NCBI RefSeq assembly: GCF_014805625.2
Contig: NW_023998415.1
Location: 2,552,273-2,616,272, forward strand
Direction: 5' to 3'
Origin: Glossina fuscipes
Taxonomy: Eukaryota > Arthropoda > Insecta > Diptera > Glossinidae
DNA length: 64,000 bases
A program made the translations under genes and the position numbers. The notes below the pieces were generated by a model, which saw only the letters and a list, made by a program, of their open reading frames with translations, ran no database searches and was not told the DNA's origin. This document shows positions 22,699-35,212 of the stretch, piece after piece. The first letter of the stretch is position 1; every line of letters starts with the position of its first letter.

Positions 22699-23583
22699 GA
22701 TTGGATAGTAGAATGGCTTAAAAATGTTTTATAAATATTTTTTTTAGTTATTTTAATATGTACAAAAAGTCTTAGATGTTAATTTATATTTATATTTATT
22801 ATTAATGATACAATAATAATAATCATAATAATAATAAAAAAAAAAAACTATAAGATCTTTTGTTTTTGTATGTTTAGGATAAAACTCGTTCCTATTTTTT
22901 GATGTCCGTTATTATCAACCGTGTATCAATTGTAGATTTAATAATACATTTAATAATAAGAATAATAGTTGTAGGACATTAATAGACAATAATAATAATA
23001 TTAATTATAAATGACTAAACTAAAGAAAGTTGAATCATCTCATGCACTCATTCACTCACTCACTCATTTACTTCATTCACCTAATCACATCACAATAATC
23101 AAAACACAAGCCAATAAATTCAATAAATTGTGTGTGGCCTTAAGACTGTAACTAGGAAAGAGAAAAAAAAAAAAAAAAATAAAAAAAAAAAAATAAATAA
23201 ATAAGAGAAAGAAAGGAAAAAGAATTTTCTTGTACATTATTCTTTATTAATGCAAAGGAAGTCTAAAGTCAAGTGGAGCATCTAAAAAATTCCACAAAAG
23301 TTCCTTTTGTTTTTCGCTTTGTTTTCTTTTCCGGTAACATTCATTATTCCTTTCATTGCATGATTAACACAATCAACACACATAGTATCGCACAACAGAC
23401 GTACTTACGTTTTTTAACTTCCGCATTTAGGATTAGAATGAATAGAGCATTCCTACAAAAGCTCTTTGTGTCTTCGTATATTATTATTGTTCGGTATAAT
23501 AAGTGAAATATACTTAGCAATAATATGTCACCTTTGCGACTATGACTTAAGTATATGATTTTATCGGCCACCGAAAGTTCTAG

Positions 23584-26500
23584 TTAAGAGTCACGTCGTG
23601 TATGCAATACGTTAAGGGTTGCAAAATTACGCTTTGGAAATTTATGCTGGAATTGTTGAAATTTAAATTTATTACGTTGAAAATTGCGACGAAAATTCCC
23701 AACACCGATATAAGGATGCTGCTGATGATGATGACGATGATGATGATGATGAGAATTCTGATGAAACCGTCGCCAACGTTTTTGATTTTCCTGTTCTTGG
23801 AATGGATTAAAATCGGGCGTGCGGCAGTTGTTAATCTGTGATTTCATTTTCTTTTGACGTCCACGATCTATGTCATTTTCGTCATCATATTGCCTATCGC
23901 GATGCCTTTGTTCGCGTGCCTCGTCTATAATCTATAATAAGAACCAAATTAAGTCCTACGTATATACGATACTTGCTTTTATGCTTTATTGGTTTGCTTA
24001 CCTCTTTTTCAATTTCGGCTGGCCGACCATTCCAGCTGAGTACTGGAGCCCCATAACCACGATGCGATTGTTTGAGCATTTCACTAACGGCACTATCACT
24101 CGATGTGTCTCGTTGATAACCGTTACCAGCAAATTTTTTATTTGTTGTCTCCTTTTTAGATCGTTTCGTTTCATGAGATATCGGATGTTTGTTACCAGCA
24201 AATGGATTTTTAGGATTTTTGACTGGTTTCTCGGTGACGGTTCCATTGACCGCTGTCACGGATGATGTACACGACGAAGTCACGACTGTTGACGTTGGTA
24301 TTGTTGTCACTTGCCAATTGCCAACTTTTGATTTAATAACGGGCGGTGAAGGTGGCGTTGAATGAGGTCTTTTTAATGTCTGTCTTGTCGTATTACTTGA
24401 TTTTTGCCGACTACTATTCTCATCGGAATCGGACGAGGAGTCGCATGCCGACGCTGTAAATGATTTGTTTTGCGACTTATATTGTGATTTCTTCGACGGC
24501 GTTTGACCGTTTGTTATTGCTGTGATGGTACTGTTGAAGATTTCATCGATGGCGCCGTCCGTTGCGGCACGCTTCATCGTCTTCGAGGAATCTATTGATT
24601 TGACAGGTGATTTTGATGTTAGCGCTAGATTCGATATGGTAGTGGTTGAGGCAGCCTTCTTCATTTTTGAACCTTTAGTAGGTTTGTTTTCGGGGTCATT
24701 AGCATTAGAATCATCATCACCATTATTATTATTATTATTATCATTGGAATTACTGCTACAATTATTGCTCGATGCAGCATTGCCTTGATGTCGCTTTGAG
24801 GAGTTAGGCGCTAATCGTTTTGGTGGCTGCTGCTGCTGTTGTTGTTGTTGTAGTAGTAGCTGTTCCGCCGGTGTGGAAATTGCAGGTGATAATGCACTCG
24901 GAGCATCAGCTTCATCATCCGTCTCTGAGCCGTAGGGTACTAAAGACTTTAAAGGGGCAGGTTGCGATTTTTTATTGCATGTAATATTCTTAGTGGCTAT
25001 AGGCGGTTGTGACGATTTGTTAATTGACGGATTGGGGCTCTTGGTGCTAGTTGTTACTTCAGCGCCCAACTTGGGCATGCTTGGCAGTACTGCTTGTGGG
25101 GTGACCACTTGCATCGAAGAATTTGAAGAGCTTACAATTTCAACTTCATCATCGGAGGAGGAACTTTCTTTATCTTTTGTAGCATTTGCAGTTTGCCTTT
25201 TATTTGTTGTGTTGGCCAGTAGAGACTTCGCGGGCGAAGATTCCTGATATTTTTCATTTGCCATTCCGTGGTGAACGTTATTATTTATTGTAACATCATT
25301 ATTTTTCAATCCCGCAAAACTGGAACTATTCGAAGTCGAAGTTACTGAGGCACTAGTGATTAGGAATGTGGCTGCACTAGTTTTACCGCAAAGGGGATTG
25401 ACGTTATTGCTTATGTTAGTTTTAAATTGTGTAGCGATTTTACAGTTATTGGTTGAATTACTACTACATCGGGATATCGCGGATGCTCGATTTACGCTGA
25501 GCTTGCCGCCATTTGTAAGCGAAGCTAATGCAGAACCGTTGGTGGTGTGTGGATAATTAGGTAGCCCGGACGGCGGCAATTGAGGACCAATCATGCGCTG
25601 TGTATTGTTTCCTAACACATGACCATTAACTTTGACTGATTGTGCGGACTCTTTCTCTGCCGTCTGTGTTTCACTTATTTGGGTACTACTGGCTACACGC
25701 TGCGGTTGCGTGTCCATTTCATAGAATATTATGTAAGCATTAGTTTTGCAAACGTCTTGTACAGGTATGGGTCGCACGTAGCTGTCATCATAATTGTAGT
25801 AAGTGCCAGAATCAGTGAGGCCAATGGCAGTGTAATGACCGCAATGCTGAGAGGCACCCAAATGAGTAACCATTGCCACAAGACGGTATGTAAGTTGTTG
25901 TTCGGATGTTTTGCGAGAAAGGTATTTGGTTAGGTCCAAGCGGGGCTTAATGGAAATTTGTTTGATAAGTTTTGTCCCCAGCATAGAGAAACGTTTTAGT
26001 TGTATACACAATGCTATAGGTGCTCGCTCTAAAGAGAACTGTTTAGTGGCAGAAACCTTACGAAAGACAAAAAAAAGTTAGCATTAAACTTTAATTAAAT
26101 CTGTTTATTTCACGTACCTTCTTTTTACACGACTCGCACTTATAACCCATGTCTTCCAGTCTTTCGCGCGAGAAATAACATTCTAATGCTTCTTCAACGG
26201 TATCTGCTTTACGAATGTCTAAAAGAAGGTCTTGAAAATGCTGAAAGGTCACCGACACATGGTCACAGGCTAAACATCTGACGGCCGATTTCAAGTAACC
26301 GCCCAAGATCTGGTTAAGCGGTGTTGTTTCTTTGCTAAACTGATCTAATTCTTTATAGTTACGAAAACGCAAAAGATATGACTTCTCCATGGCTTCCACC
26401 AGATAACGTAGAAATTCGTGAGCGTCTTCTTGACGACCCACTACTAAATGTTTGCATATGCTCTTTAATTTGGAGTACACATAGTATGGCCTTATTGCCG

Positions 26501-28171
26501 ATTGACTGGTTTGCGAGGCGTGTAACGTTTTGGCCATGGCACAAATAATGCAGCCAGCATCAGCGATATCACAACGGTCCATATGTGTTGTGTCAGACAT
26601 AAGCCAGTTGGCCATTGAAGGTACATGAAACAATGCTTGTAGAGTAGAATTCAAATAGCAAGTGTTGCCAAGGTTAATCATTCCCACACCTACGTCCCAT
26701 TTGTGCCCCGCGGCCTTCCAGCCAATGCGCACGTTCCCACGTGGATATAATATACGTTTAGGCTGCGGCAGTTCATTGGGATTGTTTACACGCTTCCGCA
26801 CTAAGCTCGTCGCAGACGTAGCAGTATTACCATTGATATCAGGGTTATCGGAAAATGTGCAGATAGTGTAGGAGTTTGAATGCGATGGAGTCGAAGAGGA
26901 GCATGAACAAAGTAATTCATTATCATTAGTTTTTGTACTTTTTGAATGTAAAAATTTGTTAGCTATAAAATTATACAATGGCCTTAATATAAAACGATAG
27001 ATAAGCCACAGGGCGAAATAGTCAAAAACAGTGGCACGCATTGAATATATTATTTCGAAAATAAAAATTTCACAATTTTCTTTTCCGTCAAAATCAATCA
27101 ACATTTCTCCACAACCTTTTCACATTTCTTTATAAGAGACTGGCAGTTTTTTCCGTTATTCACTCGAAACTGTTTACGTTTGCATAAAAATTCTAACAAT
27201 AGTCAAGTGTTCTGGGAAAATATGCAGAGACCAGAAAAAATTATTTTCTTCTATCATATATTCACATGCACGCACACATGTGGATATACCTTTGTAGCAA
27301 TACTCGTTCGTGATTAAAGCACAAACGAGTACAGACTTCACACTTTTGACGTTTCTTGAAATGTAAATAAAATTGTGTACCCTTTGTAGCGAAGTTGGAA
27401 TGAAATTTTCCGCCGCGGCGATAGAACAAATTTATTTACCCTTTGACAGTTATTTGATGAGTATACACTTTTGATCTTCTTTTCAACAATATTTATATCA
27501 AAAATTAACATAAAATATAGCGAAAGGATATCCACTCAGTTTAACCTTACTTAAAAAAAAAATAAATAAAATAAAGTTTAAAGTTTTTACGCACCACAAG
27601 TTTCTCATATGGAAAGATAAATCTTAAAGATGAAACTTTTTTTGTGTTTATGTTTTGTTTCCTTTTCGTTATTTTACGCTGGTTTTTGCACTTTGAGTAC
27701 AATGCATAAATAAAAAATAGATCTATCTATGTACGTATAGGTATAGGTATAGGTATAGGTATAGATATATATATAGATATAGATATATATATATATATAT
27801 ATGCATATGCATGCACTGACGTGTGAATAATAAATATGTAAACTCTTCGAGGCCCTGTGCGAAAAATTGTATTATTGCCACATTTAAGTACTTTTTTATT
27901 TTCACGGAAGATATAACTTCTTTGCGGCAATTCTTTTTTCCGAAAATCATTAAAAATGACAGCTAAGCTTTTCCACAGCAAGTTGGATATATATAATTGT
28001 TTGGTAGAGAAATATTTTTGTCAATTTCGCTCGGTATCTCACTAAGGATTATGCTCTGGCAATGTCGTAAAGATAACAGTTTTCCTCTTGCGTAAAGAGA
28101 ATTTACTAGCGTTCTCTTTTCTTCACAGCACGCTGTTTTAAAACGCTATTTACTTATACTCATTCTCAAAA

Positions 28172-28208
<37 letters not shown>

Positions 28209-28726
28209 GCACGCAACAAACAAACAAACGCACATACACAAATGCAATCGTTAAATATTTATATACCTATATTCATTCAATCTAAATACCCCAGATTTTA
28301 TATTAGAGCAAAATATGACAACTTACCGGCTGCGCCGCCGTCACCATTTGCGCCATTTTGAGTGTTGTTTTGATTACAAGCAGCGGGTGAAGCAGATCCA
28401 TTTTCGTTGTTGCTGCAATTATTATGACCAGACGGTTTCAAAACTATATATTTGGACTTAAGATTATCCAATACCGCTTGGCCATAGTTGTTAACCTCCT
28501 CGTATTCAAGTTTAGATAACAAAACTCTTTTTGCAGAGGCAACTAACTTATTTTGAAGGCTTTCACCATCATCAGATTTTGCAACAGAGCAACCGACGTT
28601 GGCAATTGCCTTAGCGTCATCGCTCACCGAAGTACTTGAAGTTGAACAGCCACCCCCGTTACCAAGAGACTCTCTTATAGCGGCATTAACATTTGCCGTC
28701 GTTTCACAAACCACCGATACCGGCAT
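23584..28726 (-). CDS. scny: Scrawny / USP36 ubiquitin-specific protease
   Basis: Nucleolar USP-family deubiquitinase; the fly enzyme is linked to histone H2B deubiquitination, stem-cell maintenance and control of Imd signalling and autophagy. Four exons: 28327-28726, 26118-26962, 24002-26056 and 23584-23931, giving 1,215 aa. Exon 1 carries the USP36 N-terminal block [17 protein letters not shown] and [10 protein letters not shown] (human: LLASSAKKVLL, LKSKYVLLNP). The catalytic domain has the Cys box [13 protein letters not shown] (C235), the zinc-ribbon pairs RCLACDH and YKCESCKK, the His box [13 protein letters not shown] (H489) and YDDSYV (D505). A long disordered region follows with poly-Q (QQQQQQQQ), SDDEVE and basic tracts. 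The conserved C-terminus reads [20 protein letters not shown] and then [11 protein letters not shown]. The last exon has a His-rich run and ends in an aromatic/basic tail. Intron 1 is 1,364 bp; introns 2 and 3 are 61 and 70 bp. Confidence 0.95.
24816..24860. repeat. scny: CTG/TTG repeat encoding poly-Q in scny
   Basis: On the minus strand this encodes [13 protein letters not shown] in the disordered part of scny; mixed CAG and CAA codons. Confidence 0.85.
26963..27104 (-). CDS. scny: Possible alternative first exon of scny with a hydrophobic N-terminus
   Basis: The reading frame of scny exon 2 stays open upstream of its splice acceptor (AG at 26964-26963) to an ATG at 27104, with a second ATG at 27041. 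This adds about 48 codons reading [16 protein letters not shown], then [20 protein letters not shown] and PLYNFI. The segment from TVFDYF to NFIA is strongly hydrophobic with Arg residues, like a signal anchor. It would give a 1,129-residue protein with an intact catalytic domain but without the nucleolar N-terminal exon. Fly USP36 is known to have isoforms with different N-termini and locations. It could also be an intronic read-through without use. Confidence 0.5.
27735..27804. repeat. (GGTATA)n and (TA)n microsatellite in scny intron 1
   Basis: Four to five GGTATA units followed by imperfect TA/GATA units. Confidence 0.9.
28175..28203. repeat. (CA)n microsatellite in scny intron 1
   Basis: Uninterrupted CA run 120 bp downstream, on the minus strand, of scny exon 1. 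Confidence 0.9.
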
Positions 28727-29410
28727 GGAGGTAGTTGATGCGGGTGTTTGTGGCGGAATTTTGCGATTTAGTTAATTCCAATGCAAACAAATTCTTTAAA
28801 TCCGTTGGGATTTGGAATTTGATCAATAAACAAATTTCGTTCGGGTGAAAGCCACGTTTGTCTGGTACCTGCCGAACGGCCTTCTTTGTTTTTGCCCTCT
28901 TCTGTGTTGTTGGCTGTAAAATGCCGAAAAACACAGAAAAGAAGCAAAAGTGATTGAATGTTGCGTCTTGTCTACTGCTCTTTTTTACATTCTCCTTGAA
29001 TGTCCTTCGTGTTTTTGTTTTCTTCTCCGCTAATTCTATATTTGCAAGTTATGGACCCCAAACTTTTTTTCTGCCCGTAGAACTTAACTAAATATTTATT
29101 TACTCGTGCAAGCGCGCGCTTTATCCAAAAAGTTCAATATATTTCTATTTTCTCATTAATTGATGATTTTCAGTTGCAAAACATACATACACGTTTTATC
29201 TTTTGCATTTTTTTTTCGTTTTCGTCACTTTACACACATTGCCATGCGTCTTGGTGGTTGAAAAAAATTTCGTTAACGGGTATTTTAGCCAACAATTCGG
29301 TTAGTTTTATTAATTTTATAGTTTTTTGGAAGCAATTAAATCTTTTACGGTATATTTTCCATATTCTCGCCTTTCATAATTAATAAAAAATGAAAAAAAT
29401 ACGAAATTAA
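28727..29410. promoter_or_regulatory. Upstream region of scny
   Basis: 684 bp with the scny promoter and 5' UTR. If the exon at 29411 is real, this is a fourth divergent promoter in the window. No TATA box, DRE or E-box stands out. Minus-strand ORFs here overlap the 5' UTR in another frame and look random. Confidence 0.4.
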
Positions 29411-29500
29411 ATGTCTACACGTCCGTATCGGGAAAATTTTTCTTCTTCCGACTACGAAGAATTTAACGAACACAACGAAAAGCAACGTTTCTATAGAGTG
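29411..29500 (+). CDS. Possible first coding exon of an unidentified gene
   Basis: ATG followed by 30 codons reading MSTRPYRENFSSSDYEEFNE and HNEKQRFYRV, then GTAGGT, a fair splice donor (29501). Composition is polar and non-repetitive, unlike the AT-rich random ORFs around it. Unspliced, the frame stops after 56 codons (29581). I do not recognise the protein and see no second exon in the following sequence, so it would need a large intron or to be a short peptide. It is divergent from scny. Confidence 0.3.
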
Positions 29501-30289
29501 GTAGGTAGGGTCGCCAACACTTTTATGCATGAAGACATTGCACACGATATGAGGATTAATGTCATGCATGAAATAAGTTAAAGGCATCTTGCTTACGGTC
29601 TAACTTTGCTTGAAACAGATCGTAAATAATTTATAAAATATTTATACAAAATTAAATCGAAATAATTGAATTTTTCTTATATATAACAAAATCTAGAGTT
29701 GCTTCATACGATCTCTATTACATATAACTATTTCGAGCGGTCAGAAAGTAGCGAAGATTAGGAGGACGATCGCAAAACAGTAGGAATTCTCTAGATAAAA
29801 GTAAAGTAAGTTAGTAAAGCTATGAAGAATCTGCGCTTATGATTAACTGAGATAAGAAATAAACAAATTACATCAGGTATGTCTGATGAATATTACTTAT
29901 ATAGCGCTACCAAATATATTAAACGATTGATGAGACGAAATGGTCATGTTTGAAGAAGGAGTGTGCAAATTGTCGCAGAAGTTATACGGGGAAAACCGAA
30001 AACTTTGCCCGTTTTCCAATAGAAACTTTTCAGGATAATAATCTTGGAATAACTTCAAATACACAGGAAGTAAAAAAAAAGTCAAGGAAGAAGGTAGTCA
30101 AAACTCTCCCCTTATTGCCTAAGGCCCTCACCGTCTTAACATTAATTTCTAAGAATATAATGAGAAGTGAAACGTTCTCCAGCTCAATGGAACTGTTATT
30201 AAGCTCATATAGATCAATTAGTTTACTACTGACATTTTCGAAAACTTGGACAACACTTGAATAATATGTGGTGCATCATGCCACACATT

Positions 30290-30465
30290 TCATGATAAAA
30301 TCAATTTGTAGCAAGAATCATCAATTATTATTGCTATAAATTTAGCCAGATAATAAATTGTAAGATTAGGCTTCGGCTTTATTAAAAACTCTCCCGCACT
30401 TGAGATTTGAACCCATGACCATTTAGTTGCTAGTCGAGACTCTTGTTTACTCGGCCACGCAGGTG
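30290..30465 (-). mobile_element. tRNA-derived SINE-like element
   Basis: On the minus strand: pol III A box GCGTGGCCGAGTAAAC (30460-30445) and B box GGGTTCAAATCTC (30414-30402) at tRNA-like spacing, followed by a non-tRNA AT-rich body. The arms do not fold into a full cloverleaf, so I do not call a tRNA gene. The right end is estimated. Confidence 0.55.
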
Positions 30466-32689
30466 GATAAGAAACATTGAATGTCCTGAAATACCTGCGT
30501 GAGCTTGTCACAAAGATCATGCTATGTAACTCTGTTGGACTTTTTGACTTTGGAATTTTGCTGGAATGTTGGCTTATTTGAATAAACCGCGAACTTTCAA
30601 TTACCTTATTGACCAGGATCATTCGAATTATTAATGAAATTAGAGCAGGAGTAAATTTTTACAAATGTTCAAAGATGTTCATTTGCATGAAATCCTCTTT
30701 TAGATGAAAACACCGTGAACCAATATGGAAAATAAAAAAAAATTCATATTGAAACCTTTCTTTCATCTTTGTTTACGAAGAGTTACTTGCAGTTTTGAAA
30801 CAAAAACTTATCATATATGATAAATGGTTCGATTCCAAGAATAAACATGGGCCGATTGAACAATGTCATCTGGTCATTTCGTACATCGGAGAAGCCATTG
30901 AAAATGAAAATTAAATGCCATACTCTATAGAATTTTTACTTTAGCTTTTCCGATCACTGACAATATATTAACTGCGTTATATGCGGATGAAGTAGCAATC
31001 CTATTTTCACCTAATGGCTCCATGAATGTTTCCCGCAAACTGCAACTTCATCTCAAGAATTCAGCTTCAGCTTTAGTTGAACTAATGGAATGTTAAAACA
31101 ACAGCCGTTACGTTCTTATCGTATCAACAATTGTGTAAAATATCTTGACACACATATTGACCAAGGATTAAAAAGGAAATTCATATAAAAGCTAAATGCC
31201 GTCAATTTGACTTAAAAACGAGAAAAGTCTGTTGATTAATTCGTCCAGAAAATCAACTTAATCTGAGAAATAAATGCATTTCATTCAAGAGTGTCCTCTA
31301 ATCAACGTGGACTTAAGGCATTAAGCTGTGAAGAGTAGCAAGGATATCTAATATTAAAGCATACTAAAATCCCGCTATGCATCGCTTCACTTTGCGTTTT
31401 TTCTATGCTGCATCGCTCTTCAATTACAGCTGATTTTCGCTTTGCGTTGCCATATTTTCGAATTGTGTTGTTTTTTGTTTTCCTCGCAAAAGAGAATTCT
31501 CCAGAAAAATTATGACTGAAAATTTGTAAATTTCAGGGAATCACCATATATTTTTGCCTTACCTAACAAAACATTCACATTTCTTGTATAATATTGCTAA
31601 TTTATTTTGTTGAACAATAATCGATGAAAAAAATGTTGGAATCATATACCAGTTCTTAGACAAAGTTGCGATTCACTTTGCGTTGTGTTTTTTTAGAACG
31701 TATCTACAGTGCAAAGCGGGGTTCGTTAGCAACCGAAGTATTCGCGATGACCTAGATTTTCCGTGTATTGACAATCTAATTCAGCGCATTTATTTAAAAT
31801 ATTTTGTCAGACTGATTTATCACATAAATCCTTTGGCCATATCTCTTTTAGATGCAACCAATGATATAAGAATTTTCAATGTTCTTCGCATACTGGATTT
31901 TCTACTTATAAATTCATTTATTTATAATTTTCCAAGTTTACCTATTCTTTTCCTCTTTATGTTTATAAATATCAAATCTGCGTTGTTATATTATTTCCAT
32001 ATTCCGGAACAATAATCTCTCACCTATATATGCTTATTATACTTATTATATTTTTCAATAGATTGTGTATAAAATAGGTAATAGAAATAAATAGAATTTA
32101 ATACAAGAATGTTGTTTTGCCGTAGACTTATTTCGATAATTTCTATGACAAGCGATCAATAATTTAAAATAACTAAGTATAAAAAATGGCTGCAGGCTTT
32201 TATTTAATGTATGAAAATACTTAAAAAGTGTTACTTGTTAAAACTCTTCATACACACGCTATTGCCAATGAGATGATGAGACGACCAAAAATTCGGTATA
32301 ATGTCGCCTAAAAATGTACCGTTTGTCTATTACGTTATGCATGCAACGCTGTGTTATATTTCGTAAATTACGATCACCTAAACTCAACGTCAAGAAAACG
32401 GGATATTTATTTGCCATAATTGATTAGATTTTCAAGTTTACAATAAATAAAAGGCGATTAGGACTATGCTTACTCTAGGCTGGCAGGAGCATGTTCACTC
32501 CAAAATAAAAAGAAAACAGCAAAACAAAGTAGTGGATTTGTATTAAATATGTTTCCTCAGCGATTTAAACACGGGAGTGTTTTTGCAAACTTGCTTGGAC
32601 AATCACGCACAGCAGTTCCAACACATCTAGCGAAAATATTATGCAATATATTTGAAAATAAATTTGTTATAAAAACAAATCCATTTAAT

Positions 32690-33080
32690 TTTTATATCCT
32701 ACACCACTTGTGGTGCAGGGTACATTAACTTAGAGCGGTTGCATGTAACACATACAACGGCTTAAGATGGACCCGCCTTTTATTATACCGATGGATTCAG
32801 AATCATTTTCTAAATTGATTTAAGCCTGTTTGTCCGTCTGATGTCTGTCCATGTAAATTTGTGTTCACGCGACAAGTCGCAATTTTTGAGATATTTCGAT
32901 CAAATTTGGTACAATGACGTGTTTTGGCCCAAGGATGAACGCTATTAAAAATGGTTCGGATCGATCCACTTTTTCGACCACTCCCCATACAAAGCTTTGT
33001 TCTGAAAAGTCTAATATAATTGTAATTTTCAATATTTCTCGGCAAAACTGACTAAGTAGTAATATTTCGGCATTCTTCAA
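32690..33080 (+). repeat. Dispersed repeat family, copy A
   Basis: Starts with a terminal palindrome CCTACACCAC-TT-GTGGTGCAGG (32698-32719), then GTTTGTCCGTCTGATGTCTG (about 32827-32846), a block about TTTGAGATATTTCGATCAAAT and GGATGAACGCTATTAAAAATGG, ending in CCCATACAAAG. The same blocks recur in other parts of the window in both orientations. Confidence 0.7.
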
Positions 33081-33959
33081 ATATTAAATTGGTGTGAAAA
33101 CATTGGACCAGTTGGGGCAATTTTCGGAACTCTCTTTCATATAGCGAAGACTAATGTTCATACGTCAAAAAGGTATAATTTTCAATGCTTCACGGTAGTA
33201 TAGTATATCACGGTACCATAATCACGGTATATAATATAGTACATAGTATAGTAGTTCACAATAGTAATTTAATATAAAAAATTAACTGTGTCAAATTTGA
33301 ACCATCTCGGTCTATTTTTTGGATCCTACCGTAATAACGATTTTCCCGACAATTGACCGTTTGTAGAATAGAAAAGTCCAAGTTCTAATATGTGGTGATA
33401 AAAATTGGCCCATAATATTATAGTAATTTCAAATACAAATATAAATTCTACAAAATTTGGAACATCTACGCTCATTTATTCGCTCGTTTTCATAACAATA
33501 CATCAAAAAGTACACAGTATTTGCATGAAAGCCCGAATATTGAAAGATTTGATCTTCTCTCCATATAAGAGTTTGCGTTTCGTGATTGCACTTATATATG
33601 AGATCCAAATTCCCTACGTTTAATTTTTTTGCTCAAACGCTACTGCGAACTAGTTTTCCTCATAAAATAGTAAAAATGAAGCAATTTTCGGAAGGGCTTA
33701 CTACTCATGATATATTTTATAGGAAGGAGACTCATAGGGTTCAAATTAGGTTCACTTAATATTTTTATTATGTATGTGGCTGATTTTTTCAATTATTTGT
33801 AGAGCAATTTTGTTGACATTTATATCGGATATCGGTTGTAGTTTATGAGCAACGTGCAAAAGATACGGAAAAGTAAAGACGTTCTCAGTTATGGTTGTCT
33901 AGGCGTGTTGGCATTGTAGGCGCTTACACCTTTGCGAACGGGCCAGTATGTATCATAGG

Positions 33960-34103
33960 TACGACACAATTAGGCACACGGGCCGAGGGGCAACGGACTA
34001 ACAGATGCATAGATGCTAATCGGGAATATATATACCCTACGGGATGTATGAAGATTTATTCTGAGCGTTGTAAACGTTTTGACAAAATATGAATATTCTC
34101 CCC
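33960..34103 (-). repeat. Dispersed repeat, left arm of an inverted pair
   Basis: The reverse complement of 34012-34103 (GGGGAGAATATTC ... TTTTGTCAAAACGTTTACAACG ... TATATATATTCCCGATTAGCATC, read in parts) matches 34268-34355 on the plus strand. The similarity fades towards 33960. Confidence 0.6.
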
Positions 34104-34267
34104 ATTCGCCGGTACTATGCTACATAGACTTTACATATTATATTAATTCTCTAAATGAAGATGAAGGTATTAGCCATGAAACTAGGTATTACTGACGGCT
34201 GTCGGCGCTTTTAAGACATATTGTAGTAATTCTCTAAACCTCTTTGTACCCATGACCGAAGAATGAA

Positions 34268-34700
34268 GGGGAGTATTCATTTTGTCAAAATATTTGCAAC
34301 GTCTAAAAGAAAGATTCAGCGACTCCAAAAAGTATATATATTTTTGATTAGCATCAGATTCTAGATCGATTTAAGTATGTCCGTTTGTCCCCCTTATAAA
34401 TATTGTCTTGACGGCAAAAATTAAGTTATCGGCTTCAAAACTGGCAGAAAAATTCTTCATTCAAACTTTTGGACGTAGTTTGGTATTAAAAGAGAATCAA
34501 ACTGATCGACGGACGTCCCTATAGTACTAGGTAAAGTGGGGACACGTCTGTTTTTCAAAAGGAATAAATATCTAGTTTCTTTCGCATCAGTCATAAACTA
34601 CAGCAGGTCAGTTTCCAAAAATTTGAAAGTGTGTTCTTGGGCAATGTTGTAGTACCTTTCCAAAAATGGTAGAAATTGGCCACGTTTACCCAATGTTACA
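34268..34700 (+). repeat. Dispersed repeat, right arm of an inverted pair
   Basis: Carries GGGGAGTATTCATTTTGTC, AAATATTTGCAACGTC, AAAAAGTATATATATTTTTG, GATTAGCATC and TATGTCCGTTTGTCCC. This series resembles a very common dispersed motif in Drosophila genomes (AAAGTATATATATTCTTGAT, CAGCATC, CCATGTCCGTCTGTCC). Confidence 0.6.
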
Positions 34701-35212
34701 CTGTATCAAACCTTCATTTTTTTTCCAATATCTCTATAAAGCGCAGAAACAAGATTCAAAAGGCCCATAAAGCATATAAATCTCAGGCCAGTTTCAAATT
34801 CTGAATGCACCTAAGCATATCCCGCCATTCAAGTGCCCATCTGTCCGTTACCCAACTGTGTAGCAACTTTGTCGCAAAATTGACAATCTCGTTTACAATC
34901 TCGCAAAATTATTTGAAAATTACCCAAACTGTTCGAATGTTGCGCCTACAAAGCCCGCATGTCTATATAACAAAAATTGTGAACACCTTTGTTTTCGATG
35001 TTTTTTGCTTCGTTTTACTCACAAAGTACACCACATACACTATATAAATTGGCGGCTTTAATTTAAAAGTAGCAAAAGTCATAAGCGCCGACCCATATTT
35101 AAAAAGTATGAAAATGTACTTTTTTTCCTTTTCCCTTCCCTTTTTTACGATCAATGGATGATTCGCATAAGCGATGGGTATATCATTTTTCTACTTGTCT
35201 TACTTATTTTTT

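Larger units (their letters stand above)
19898..23583. other. Intergenic region and probable long scny 3' UTR
   Basis: 3.7 kb, AT-rich, without a recognisable gene. The right part (roughly 22.5-23.58 kb) is rich in A/T homopolymers, ATTT units (22668-22698) and minus-strand AATAAA (for example near 23250), fitting a long 3' UTR for scny. ORFs at 20548-20919 and 21194-21541 have no family I recognise; a poly-A run sits at 21421-21441. A GT run lies at 22118-22141. Confidence 0.45.
29501..35200. other. Repeat-rich non-coding stretch
   Basis: No conserved gene found. It holds a SINE-like element (30290-30465), dispersed-repeat copies (32690-33080 and the inverted pair 33960-34700) and otherwise AT-rich unique sequence. 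ORFs at 29950-30264 and 31683-32015 give no recognisable family. Confidence 0.4.

Noticed and set aside
24000..25933. Plus-strand ORFs across the scny region
   Set aside because: Antisense shadows of the long scny exon.
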